A stretch of 8,424 bases of DNA from Pseudolabrys sp. (lineage in GTDB: Bacteria > Pseudomonadota > Alphaproteobacteria > Rhizobiales > Xanthobacteraceae): positions 1-8,424 of the forward strand of contig JAHCKF010000133.1 of NCBI GenBank assembly GCA_026125925.1. The letters run 5' to 3'. The position numbers were made by a program, and so were the translations under genes. The notes below the pieces were generated by a model. That model had not been told where the DNA came from and did no database searches. It saw only the letters and a list, made by a program, of their open reading frames with translations. The stretch's first letter is position 1; the number at the start of each line of letters is the position of its first letter. Shown here piece by piece: positions 1-5,767 of the stretch.

Positions 1-450
1 CGCGAAGGCTCGGAAGTGGTGCTGTTCCTCTACGGCATCTTCGCGCAGGGCACGTCCGGCCTGTCGCTGCTGACCGGCGGCGTGCTCGGTATCATCGCCG
101 GCGCCGCCTTCACCGCCCTGACCTATGCCGGCCTGCTCACCATTCCGCAGCGCTACATCTTCTCGGTGACGAGTTGGCTGATCGCGCTGCTCGCCGCCGG
201 CATGGCGGCGCAGTCGGCGCAATTCCTCTACAACGCCGGCATCATCAACCGCATGGGCGAGACCGTGTGGGATACGTCGTGGCTGCTCAGCGAGAGCAGC
301 CTGTTCGGCCAGCTCATGCACACGCTGATCGGCTACGTCTCGCAGCCAACGGCGCTCCAGCTCGTCGCCTACATCGGCACGCTGCTGGCGATGTATGTGC
401 TGATGCGCATTGCCCGTTACCGGCCCGAAGCGCGGCCGGTCAGGGTTTAA
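1..450 (+). CDS. FTR1 family iron permease, C-terminal part (gene cut by the left edge)
   Basis: This is an integral membrane permease of the FTR1/EfeU family, which moves ferric iron across the cytoplasmic membrane, usually after oxidation by a partner protein. The reading frame is open from base 1 and ends at TAA 448-450, giving 149 visible residues. It begins with R-E-G-S-E at residues 1-5, matching the REGxE iron-binding motif of the second half of FTR1 proteins, so the first motif and the N-terminal half lie outside the window. Hydrophobic segments are visible at about residues 6-18, 23-44, 52-70 and 118-136. The stretch W-D-T-S-W-L-L-S-E-S-S at 90-100 is also typical of bacterial members. 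A GTG at base 16 is internal and not a real start. The upstream genes that would show whether this belongs to an Efe- or Ftr-type uptake operon are not in view. The stop overlaps that of the next, convergent gene. Confidence 0.88.
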   Translation, partial: REGSEVVLFLYGIFAQGTSGLSLLTGGVLGIIAGAAFTALTYAGLLTIPQRYIFSVTSWLIALLAAGMAAQSAQFLYNAGIINRMGETVWDTSWLLSESSLFGQLMHTLIGYVSQPTALQLVAYIGTLLAMYVLMRIARYRPEARPVRV

Positions 451-731
451 CGCCGGCCGCCGAGCGCGGCGAAGGCCGTCTCCGGCGCCTTGTCGATCAG
501 CTTGAGGAGAGCCCGCGCCGGCCCGCGCGGATTGCGCTTGCCCTGCTCCCAGTTGCGCACCGTCTCGATCGGCACCTCGATCTTTTCCGCGAAAGCCGCC
601 TGGGTCAGCCCGCAGCGCGCCCGCACCTGGCGGACGAAAGCGGCCGGGTCCTTGTGCTCGAGCGTGATCTCGCTGCCGTCGGGCGCGATTTCCACGATCC
701 TGCCGTCGGCTTTCAGTCGCACGCGCATCAT
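447..731 (-). CDS. XRE-type helix-turn-helix regulator, antitoxin-like (YiaG/HigA-type)
   Basis: This is a small cytoplasmic DNA-binding protein of 94 residues from the chosen ATG at 729-731. The C-terminal half is a Cro/C1-type helix-turn-helix: L-T-Q-A-A-F-A-E-K-I followed by V-P-I-E-T-V-R-N-W-E-Q-G-K-R-N-P, the usual scaffold and recognition helices, and then R-A-L-L-K-L-I-D, as in YiaG-like proteins (COG2944) and HigA-type antitoxins. The N-terminal 40 residues are a short charged extension (R-L-K-A-D-G-R-I-V-E-I) without a domain I can name. A longer frame starts at ATG 741-743, but a strong GGAGG lies within it, 5 bases before ATG 729-731 and 8 bases before ATG 726-728, so one of those is probably used. 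No RelE- or BrnT-like toxin gene adjoins it in the visible sequence, so it is an orphan. Its targets are unknown; autoregulation from the divergent region is plausible. Confidence 0.8.
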   Translation of the reverse strand: MMRVRLKADGRIVEIAPDGSEITLEHKDPAAFVRQVRARCGLTQAAFAEKIEVPIETVRNWEQGKRNPRGPARALLKLIDKAPETAFAALGGRR

Positions 732-736
732 GCGGG

Positions 737-741
737 CCTCC
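737..741 (-). promoter_or_regulatory. Ribosome binding site that decides the HTH gene start
   Basis: Read on the - strand this is GGAGG. It lies inside the first codons of the longest frame and is spaced 5 bases from ATG 729-731 and 8 bases from ATG 726-728. The ATG at 741-743 has nothing comparable upstream, so the shorter protein of 93-94 residues is favoured. Confidence 0.65.
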
Positions 742-774
742 ATCGGCTGAGTTTATCGGCCAATGGATGAGCGA

Positions 775-788
775 TTCGCGGAAGCGAA
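775..788. repeat. Short inverted repeat in the HTH/ddl divergent region
   Basis: TTCGC and GCGAA form a perfect 5-base inverted repeat around GGAA. It sits in the 141-base gap between the divergent regulator and ligase genes, 44 bases upstream of the regulator's chosen start codon. It is a candidate operator for autoregulation, but an arm of this length can occur by chance. Confidence 0.3.
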
Positions 789-826
789 AGGTTAATGCCG
801 CAGCTCGGCCGGCGGCCTTGCGCTTT

Positions 827-849
827 CGGACCGTCTGGCTAAAGGTCCG
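827..849 (+). repeat. Inverted repeat just upstream of the D-Ala-D-Ala ligase gene
   Basis: CGGACC (827-832) and GGTCCG (844-849) are perfect 6-base arms separated by 11 bases. The right arm ends 23 bases before the ligase start codon. It could be an operator or a leader hairpin. It overlaps a weak promoter-like pair (TTGCGC at 818-823 and TAAAGG at 840-845, spacer 16), which I rate low. Confidence 0.3.
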
Positions 850-872
850 CCGCGACGCGGAGATTTGACGCC

Positions 873-1985
873 ATGCAACGCCGGAAACTCAGAGTGGCCA
901 TTCTTTTCGGCGGGCGGTCGGCCGAGCATGACGTGTCGCGCGCCTCGGCGGCCAATGTACTGCGCTCGCTCGACCCCGAGCGCTACGAACCCGTTCTGGT
1001 CGGCATTACGCGCGACGGCCGCTGGCTGCCAGCCGATGCCGGCAACGGCGCCGGAACCGGGGCGACGGAACTCACGGTTCCAGAAGACGGGCCGCAGCTT
1101 GCGCTCCTGCCCGGCGGCCACGGCCGCGCCGTGCTGACCCACGCAGCCGGCGGCGACACCCGCGAACTGCCGGCCTTCGACGCGGTGTTTCCGGTGCTGC
1201 ACGGCCCGCATGGCGAAGACGGCACGGTGCAGGGGGCGCTCGAACTCGCCGATGTACCTTATGTCGGCTCGGGTGTGATCGGCTCTGCGGCTGCCATGGA
1301 CAAGGATGTCGCCAAGCGGCTCATCCGCGACGCCGGCCTGCCGACGTCACGCTTCGTCTCGGTGATGCAAGGCGCGCCGCTGTCCTACGAAGACGCGGTC
1401 CGCGCCGTCGGCACGGCGGAACTCTTCGTCAAGCCGGCGAACATGGGCTCTTCGGTCGGCGTCTCCAAGGCGCGCAACGCCGAGGAATACAGGACCGCCT
1501 GCGAGCACGCCTTCCGCTTCGACCGCAAGATACTCATCGAGGAGAGCGTGCCGGACGTGCGGGAGATCGAGTGCTCGGTGCTCGAGGACGGCCGGGGCGA
1601 GACGCGCGCCTCCGAACTCGGCGAGATCGTGCCGGACAGCAAGCACGGCTTCTACTCGTACACCGCCAAATACACCGACGCCGCGGGCGCCGCCCTGGTC
1701 GTGCCGGCACGGCTGACGCCGCAGATGAGTGAAACCTTCAAGGCGCTGGCCATCAAGACCTTCAAGACCTTGTGCTGCGAGGGCATGGCACGCATCGACT
1801 TCTTCCTTAGCGGCGAGCGCATCCTCGTGAACGAGGCCAACACCCTGCCCGGCTTCACCAATATCAGCATGTATCCGAAACTGTGGGAGGCGAGCGGCCT
1901 GCCGCAGGACAAACTGATGGATGTCCTGATCGAGCACGCGCTGGCGCGGCACAAGCGCGCCCAGGCCGTGTCGGTGCATCGTTAG
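873..1985 (+). CDS. ddlA: D-alanine--D-alanine ligase (DdlA type)
   Basis: This cytoplasmic ATP-grasp enzyme joins two D-alanines with ATP to make the terminal dipeptide of the peptidoglycan precursor. The 370 residues match the longer DdlA branch. Visible landmarks are G-G-R-S-A-E-H-D-V-S at 13-22 (E18 equals the D-Ala1 binding glutamate), H-G-P-H-G-E-D-G at 110-117 (family signature 1), G-S-S-V-G-V at 192-197, A-K-Y in the omega loop at 265-267, and R-I-D-F-F plus N-E-A-N-T-L-P-G at 307-311 and 320-327, with metal ligands D309, E321 and N323. The omega-loop tyrosine Y267 is the residue of ordinary D-Ala-D-Ala ligases, rather than the histidine of VanA-type D-Ala-D-Lac enzymes. The ATG at 873 has GGAG 10 bases upstream. 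The gene stands alone, away from mur/fts genes, so a second ligase may sit in the division cluster. The symbol reflects the subfamily and is inferred. Confidence 0.94.
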   Translation: MQRRKLRVAILFGGRSAEHDVSRASAANVLRSLDPERYEPVLVGITRDGRWLPADAGNGAGTGATELTVPEDGPQLALLPGGHGRAVLTHAAGGDTRELPAFDAVFPVLHGPHGEDGTVQGALELADVPYVGSGVIGSAAAMDKDVAKRLIRDAGLPTSRFVSVMQGAPLSYEDAVRAVGTAELFVKPANMGSSVGVSKARNAEEYRTACEHAFRFDRKILIEESVPDVREIECSVLEDGRGETRASELGEIVPDSKHGFYSYTAKYTDAAGAALVVPARLTPQMSETFKALAIKTFKTLCCEGMARIDFFLSGERILVNEANTLPGFTNISMYPKLWEASGLPQDKLMDVLIEHALARHKRAQAVSVHR

Positions 1986-2006
1986 AGGCGGCGCGGCCTC
2001 AAGGCC
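1985..2006. other. Convergent junction of the ligase and VOC genes, with weak hairpin potential
   Basis: The ligase stop (1983-1985) and the VOC stop (1999-2001) face each other across 13 bases. Two alternative short hairpins can form: GAGGC/GCCTC (1985-1989 with 1996-2000) and GGCC-TCAA-GGCC (1995-2006). No T tract follows on either strand, so a factor-independent terminator is not supported. The junction may simply rely on Rho or on colliding transcription. Confidence 0.3.
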
Positions 2007-2394
2007 AGTTGAGCTGCCAGGAAACGCCGTAGCGGTCGTTGAGCCAGGTGAACAGCTTGCTGAAGCCGTAATTGGCGAGCGGCATCATGACGCCGCCGCC
2101 CTCGCCCAGCACGCTCGCCAGGCGCCGCAATTCGGCTTCCGACGTGACATCGACGAAGAACGAGAACGCCGGCGTGAAGGTGAAGGCGTGCTTCACCGGG
2201 CTGTCGATGCACATCACGCTCTGACCGGCGAGTGTAAAGCGCGCGACCTTGACCGTGCCTTCCTTGCCCTGCTCGCCCGGGCCGTAACGGCTGATGTCGG
2301 TGATCCATCCTTCGGGAAAGATCGAGACATAGAAATTCATGGCCTCTTCGGCCCTGCCCTCGAACATCAGGAACGGCTGCACTTTCATTTGCAT
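1999..2394 (-). CDS. VOC family protein, PhnB / 3-demethylubiquinone methyltransferase-like fold
   Basis: This is a small cytoplasmic protein of 131 residues with the glyoxalase/bleomycin-resistance (VOC) fold of the PhnB group (Pfam type PF06983). Recognisable features are P-F-L-M-F-E-G-R-A-E-E-A-M-N-F-Y at 7-22 near the start, F-S-F-F-V-D-V at 77-83 in the middle, and the closing L-F-T-W-L-N-D-R-Y-G-V-S-W-Q-L at 114-128. Despite the historical family name, no methyltransferase activity should be assumed; most members have no proven reaction. The start at ATG 2392-2394 is chosen because GGAGG (2400-2404) lies 5 bases upstream; the open frame runs on to 2556, but that part overlaps the upstream dehydrogenase and is not coding. 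A second ATG at 2386-2388 is possible. It follows the dehydrogenase stop after 20 bases, so the two are probably co-transcribed, which hints at a role near acyl-CoA metabolism that the sequence cannot prove. Confidence 0.85.
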   Translation of the reverse strand: MQMKVQPFLMFEGRAEEAMNFYVSIFPEGWITDISRYGPGEQGKEGTVKVARFTLAGQSVMCIDSPVKHAFTFTPAFSFFVDVTSEAELRRLASVLGEGGGVMMPLANYGFSKLFTWLNDRYGVSWQLNWP

Positions 2395-2399
2395 CCCCG

Positions 2400-2404
2400 C
2401 CTCC
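2400..2404 (-). promoter_or_regulatory. Ribosome binding site for the VOC gene
   Basis: GGAGG on the - strand, 5 bases from ATG 2392-2394 and 11 bases from ATG 2386-2388. It favours the first of these and excludes the much longer frame that would run into the dehydrogenase gene. It lies in the 20-base gap of the two-gene operon. Confidence 0.7.
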
Positions 2405-2414
2405 CTCCGTCGGA

Positions 2415-3587
2415 TCAACGCGTCTTCTCGAAAATCTCCCGTCCGATCAACATGCGGCGGATTTCGGATGTGCCGGCGCCGATCTCGTAGAGCTTGGCGT
2501 CGCGCAGCAGGCGGCCGGTCGGGAAGTCGTTGATGTAGCCATTGCCGCCCAGGCACTGGATCGCCTCAAGGGCCATCCAGGTGGCGCGCTCGGCGGCGTA
2601 GAGAATGGCGCCGGCGGCATCCTCGCGCGTGGTGCGGCCATCGTCGCAGGCCTTCGCCACGGCATAGACGTAAGCCTTGGCGGCATTCATCGTCACATAC
2701 ATGTCGGCGAGCTTGCCCTGGATCAACTGAAAACGGCCGATGGACTGGCCGAACTGCTGACGGTCGTGGACATAAGGGATCACGACATCCATGCAGGCCT
2801 GCATGATGCCGAGCGGGCCCGCCGCCAGCACGACGCGCTCATAGTCGAGGCCGGACATCAGCACATTGACGCCGTTGCCGACGGCTCCGAGCACGTTCTC
2901 CTCCGGCACCTCGCAATCGGTAAACACCAGCTCCGATGTGTCGGAGCCACGCATGCCGAGCTTATCGAGCTTCTGCGCCGGCGCGAAGCCCTTGAAGCCC
3001 TTCTCGACGATGAAGGCGGTGATGCCCCGCGCGCCGGCGGTGCGGTCGGTCTTGGCGTAGATCACAAGCGTATCGGCGATCGGGCCGTTGGTGATCCACA
3101 TTTTCGAACCGTTGAGCACGTAACGGTCGCCGATCTTGTCGGCGCGGGTCTTCATCGACACGACGTCCGAGCCGGCGCCGGGCTCCGACATGGCCAGCGC
3201 GCCGACCTGCTCGCCGGAAATCAGCTTCGGCAGATACTTGCGCTTCTGCGCGTCGGTACCGTTGCGGTTGATCTGATTGACGCAGAGATTGGAATGCGCC
3301 CCGTAGGACAGGCCGACCGCGGCGGATGCGCGCGACACTTCCTCCATGGCCACGCAATGCGCGAGGTAACCCAGCGCCGAGCCGCCATATTCCTCACTCA
3401 CGGTAATGCCATGCAAGCCGAGCGCCCCCATCTCCGGCCACAGATCGCGCGGAAAGGTATTGGTGCGGTCGATCTCGTCGGCGCGCGGCGCAATGCGGTC
3501 GTGTGCGAAGGAAGCGACCGACTCGCGCAGCATGTCGACATCGTCGCCAAGGCCGAAATCGAAGCCCGACCAGGCATTGGAAATCAT
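2415..3587 (-). CDS. ivd: Isovaleryl-CoA dehydrogenase
   Basis: This FAD-dependent enzyme of the acyl-CoA dehydrogenase family oxidises isovaleryl-CoA to 3-methylcrotonyl-CoA in leucine breakdown and passes electrons to ETF. It has 390 residues, the normal length. Family signature 1 is [10 protein letters not shown] at 132-141; signature 2 runs from Q344 to D363 ([11 protein letters not shown]...). The catalytic base expected for isovaleryl-CoA dehydrogenases is present as E250 in [10 protein letters not shown]. The position that holds glutamate in medium-chain enzymes is alanine (A371 in E-I-G-A-G-T-S-E), which separates it from straight-chain types. ATG 3585-3587 is preceded by GGAGG with a 7-base spacer; a longer frame to 3632 has no comparable site. 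The VOC gene follows 20 bases downstream. The usual leucine-pathway partners (methylcrotonyl-CoA carboxylase, HMG-CoA lyase) are not adjacent. The strong match makes the substrate assignment likely though not proven. Confidence 0.93.
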   Translation of the reverse strand: MISNAWSGFDFGLGDDVDMLRESVASFAHDRIAPRADEIDRTNTFPRDLWPEMGALGLHGITVSEEYGGSALGYLAHCVAMEEVSRASAAVGLSYGAHSNLCVNQINRNGTDAQKRKYLPKLISGEQVGALAMSEPGAGSDVVSMKTRADKIGDRYVLNGSKMWITNGPIADTLVIYAKTDRTAGARGITAFIVEKGFKGFAPAQKLDKLGMRGSDTSELVFTDCEVPEENVLGAVGNGVNVLMSGLDYERVVLAAGPLGIMQACMDVVIPYVHDRQQFGQSIGRFQLIQGKLADMYVTMNAAKAYVYAVAKACDDGRTTREDAAGAILYAAERATWMALEAIQCLGGNGYINDFPTGRLLRDAKLYEIGAGTSEIRRMLIGREIFEKTR

Positions 3588-3594
3588 GGGGTTG

Positions 3595-3599
3595 CCTCC
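3595..3599 (-). promoter_or_regulatory. Ribosome binding site for isovaleryl-CoA dehydrogenase
   Basis: GGAGG on the - strand, 7 bases before ATG 3585-3587. It fixes the start 15 codons inside the longest open frame and agrees with the N-terminus expected for the family. Confidence 0.75.
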
Positions 3600-3707
3600 G
3601 CAATTTATTCGTGCGGCAACTCTAACCCACATTCAGGCTGCGGACGAAACGGAGAATACAGCGAGACTTTTTCCGTCGCATGATGGGACGGCGGGCGCGT
3701 CTTCGTT

Positions 3708-3723
3708 TCGCCTGATCGGGCGA
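3708..3723 (-). terminator. Weak hairpin after the GGDEF-EAL gene
   Basis: TCGCC (3708-3712) and GGCGA (3719-3723) form a perfect 5-base stem with a 6-base loop, 13 bases past the stop of the GGDEF-EAL gene on the - strand. No T run follows, so it is at best a weak terminator or an RNA end-protecting hairpin. The rest of the 149-base gap up to the dehydrogenase start shows no clear feature; a promoter for the dehydrogenase operon must lie here unless it is read through. Confidence 0.25.
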
Positions 3724-3736
3724 CGGCGACAGAAAA

Positions 3737-5542
3737 TCACGCTCGCTTGGCCACGGCCTCGGTCGCCGGCGCCTGCGGTAGCAGCATGCCGCCGCGCTTC
3801 TGCTGGCCGAGCAGCCGGTCGATGGCCGTGGCCGGCGCCGGCTTGGCGAACAGGTAGCCCTGCATCTCGTCGCAACCGGCCAACCGCAGCAGCACGCGCT
3901 GCTGTTCGGTCTCGACGCCTTCGACCAGGATCGACAGGCCGAGGGCGCGGCCGAGCGCGACGATGGCCTGGATGATGACGCCGCCATTGGCGGTGGCGCC
4001 CAGCGCCGTAACGAAGCTGCGGTCGATCTTGAGCTTATCGAGCGGGAAGCGCTGCAGATAGCCGAGGTTGGAATAGCCCGAGCCGAAATCGTCGAGCGCG
4101 ACGCGCACGCCGAGCGCATGCAGGTCCTCGATCCGCCGCACCATCTCGTCCGGATTATCGACCAGCACGCCTTCGGTGATCTCCAGCATCAACCGCGACG
4201 GCGGCACGCCGCTGTCGGCGAGCGCCGAGCGCACTACATCGACGATCGAGCCGTCACGCACCTGCAGCGGCGACAGATTGACGGCAACATAGAGGTCCGG
4301 CCAGCGCTTGGCTTCCTGCAAGGCGCGGCGCAGCACGAAAGCGCCGATCGTATCCATGAGGCCCATCTGCTCGGCGATCGGGATGAACACCGCCGGCCCG
4401 ATCGGGCCGCGCTGCGCATGCGTCCAGCGCAGCAGCGCCTCGACACCGACGATGCGGCCGCCATGGGCGGAGATGATCGGCTGATAATGCAGTTCGAGTT
4501 CGTTGGCGCTGACGGCACGCGGCAATTCGCGCTGGATGAATTTCTGATCGGTCGAAACCTTGTCGAGCGGCGCGTCAAAGGCGACGCGGCTGCCCGGCCC
4601 CTTCCCGGCTGCGGCGCGCAGCGCCAGTTCGGCGCGCCGTGTGAGCTCGCCGCGCGTGGCCGCATGATGCGGCGCCTGAGCAAAGCCGGCATGGGCGCTG
4701 ACGCGCACGACGGTGTCGAACCAATGCGGCCGCGCGATGCTCTCGATGATCGCTGCGATCATGGCGTCGACATCGACGTCGTCAGCCGCAGTCAGCAGCA
4801 TGGCGAACTCGTCGCTGCCGATGCGGCCGCAAATGGCTTCCGCCGGCGCGGCTTCTCGGATGCGATCGGCGACCGCGACGATGAGTTCGTCGCTGCCGAG
4901 CACGCCGAAATTGGCGGTGACGTCGGCCATGCCGTCGAGCTCGAACACCGCAAAGGTCGTGGTCTCGCCGGGCGCGCGTTCGGCCAAGGCGAGATCGAGC
5001 AGTTCGACCAACTTGGCGTGGTTGGGCAAGCCGGTGAGCTTGTCCTGATCGGCGGCACGGCGCGCCATGGCTTCCGTTTCGCTGAGGTCGCGCGCGGCGC
5101 GCTTGAGATGCCAGAGCGAATAGCCGGCGAAAGCGACGAGAACGACGATCAGAATAGCGATATAGGGCATCATCGCGCCCATCGCCGCCGTGGTCGGCGC
5201 GGTCTTTTGCCAGGTGAAGAAGCCGGCGATCCGGCCTTCGCCATCGAGCACCGGCTGGATTTCGCGGCCGCTTTCGTCCGGGGCGATCTCGAACTTCAAA
5301 TCTTTAAGCCGGGCGCTGTGTTCGATCATGCGCACGAACCGCGGATCGATATCGCGGCCGTGCGCGAACATCGTGCGGATTTCGCTGGTGGCATTGCGCA
5401 GCGCCAGGCGCTGTTCACTCCAGAGCTTTTCATCGCTGTGGCGGGCGATTTCATAGCCGACGCCGGCGCTGGCCAGGGCAATCCCCAGCGTCAGCAATGC
5501 CAGCACCACGACGCCGCGCGGCGCTGACAGCCAGCGCCGCAT
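3737..5542 (-). CDS. Membrane-anchored GGDEF-EAL protein, probable c-di-GMP phosphodiesterase
   Basis: This inner-membrane signalling protein has 601 residues from ATG 5540-5542. Layout: membrane segment at about 10-30, extracytoplasmic domain of about 90 residues (31-121) of no family I recognise, second membrane segment at 122-145, degenerate GGDEF domain about 165-325, EAL domain about 333-580. The cyclase motif reads G-S-D-E-F (242-246); the first metal aspartate is glutamate (F-E-L-D-G, 200-204), the usual N-D pair is A-N, and no RxxD inhibitory site precedes it, so synthesis is unlikely. The EAL site looks complete: E368-A-L, N422, E454, D484-D485, K505, E541 and Q561. Predicted role: breakdown of c-di-GMP, with the GGDEF part perhaps a GTP sensor. 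The N-terminus is uncertain: the frame stays open to a TTG at 5708-5710, but lower third-position G/C and weak ribosome sites argue against the extension. A TTG at 5651-5653 preceded by GGGGAG is an alternative. Confidence 0.9.
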   Translation of the reverse strand: MRRWLSAPRGVVVLALLTLGIALASAGVGYEIARHSDEKLWSEQRLALRNATSEIRTMFAHGRDIDPRFVRMIEHSARLKDLKFEIAPDESGREIQPVLDGEGRIAGFFTWQKTAPTTAAMGAMMPYIAILIVVLVAFAGYSLWHLKRAARDLSETEAMARRAADQDKLTGLPNHAKLVELLDLALAERAPGETTTFAVFELDGMADVTANFGVLGSDELIVAVADRIREAAPAEAICGRIGSDEFAMLLTAADDVDVDAMIAAIIESIARPHWFDTVVRVSAHAGFAQAPHHAATRGELTRRAELALRAAAGKGPGSRVAFDAPLDKVSTDQKFIQRELPRAVSANELELHYQPIISAHGGRIVGVEALLRWTHAQRGPIGPAVFIPIAEQMGLMDTIGAFVLRRALQEAKRWPDLYVAVNLSPLQVRDGSIVDVVRSALADSGVPPSRLMLEITEGVLVDNPDEMVRRIEDLHALGVRVALDDFGSGYSNLGYLQRFPLDKLKIDRSFVTALGATANGGVIIQAIVALGRALGLSILVEGVETEQQRVLLRLAGCDEMQGYLFAKPAPATAIDRLLGQQKRGGMLLPQAPATEAVAKRA

Positions 5543-5600
5543 CGCGCCGGCGGCGGATGCGCGGCGGCCTGCCCGCGGCAAGCGAGCTTTGAACCAGCCA

Positions 5601-5618
5601 GATTGACGGCCAGCCGGG
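5601..5618. repeat. GC-rich inverted repeat upstream of the GGDEF-EAL gene
   Basis: GCCGGG and CCCGGC form a perfect 6-base inverted repeat around a 6-base centre. It lies 58 bases upstream of the preferred ATG of the GGDEF-EAL gene, in its likely 5' leader, within the 225-base gap separating it from mgtE. On the - strand it contains GGTTCGA and superficially resembles a tRNA T-arm, but the loop is one base short and no acceptor stem pairs around it. It may be a leader hairpin. Confidence 0.4.
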
Positions 5619-5767
5619 CTCGAACCCGGCGCACCCACGTCGACGTCGCCCAAAACGCAATACTCCCCGCGCGACTTCGCGGCATCCCCGCACCACCAAT
5701 AATGTGGCAACGTTAATGGCGGGTCAGCAAACAGGGTGAACGAAACGTAACCAGCGCGGCGCGGCGC

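Noticed and set aside
451..471. GC-rich hairpin near the convergent permease/regulator stops as a bidirectional terminator
   Set aside because: The stem (GCCGC/GCGGC, 456-470) is short, lies within the regulator's codons and has no T tract. Such stems are frequent in GC-rich coding sequence.
2395..2556. Extension of the VOC protein frame upstream to 2556
   Set aside because: It overlaps the dehydrogenase C-terminus by more than 100 bases, its translation is arginine-rich and unlike a VOC domain, and a GGAGG site marks the start at 2394.
2766..3683. 305-codon + strand open frame opposite isovaleryl-CoA dehydrogenase
   Set aside because: Antisense shadow; the - strand gene has all family signatures and a good ribosome site.
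4118..5527. 469-codon + strand open frame opposite the GGDEF-EAL gene
   Set aside because: The opposite strand has clear GGDEF and EAL motifs over the whole length. The + strand translation is rich in R, H, D, G and A without domains, as expected of an antisense shadow in GC-rich DNA.
5601..5618. tRNA T-arm-like sequence (GGTTCGA on the - strand)
   Set aside because: A T-loop needs seven bases between five-base stems; here the symmetric stem leaves six, and no acceptor, D or anticodon arms can be placed around it.
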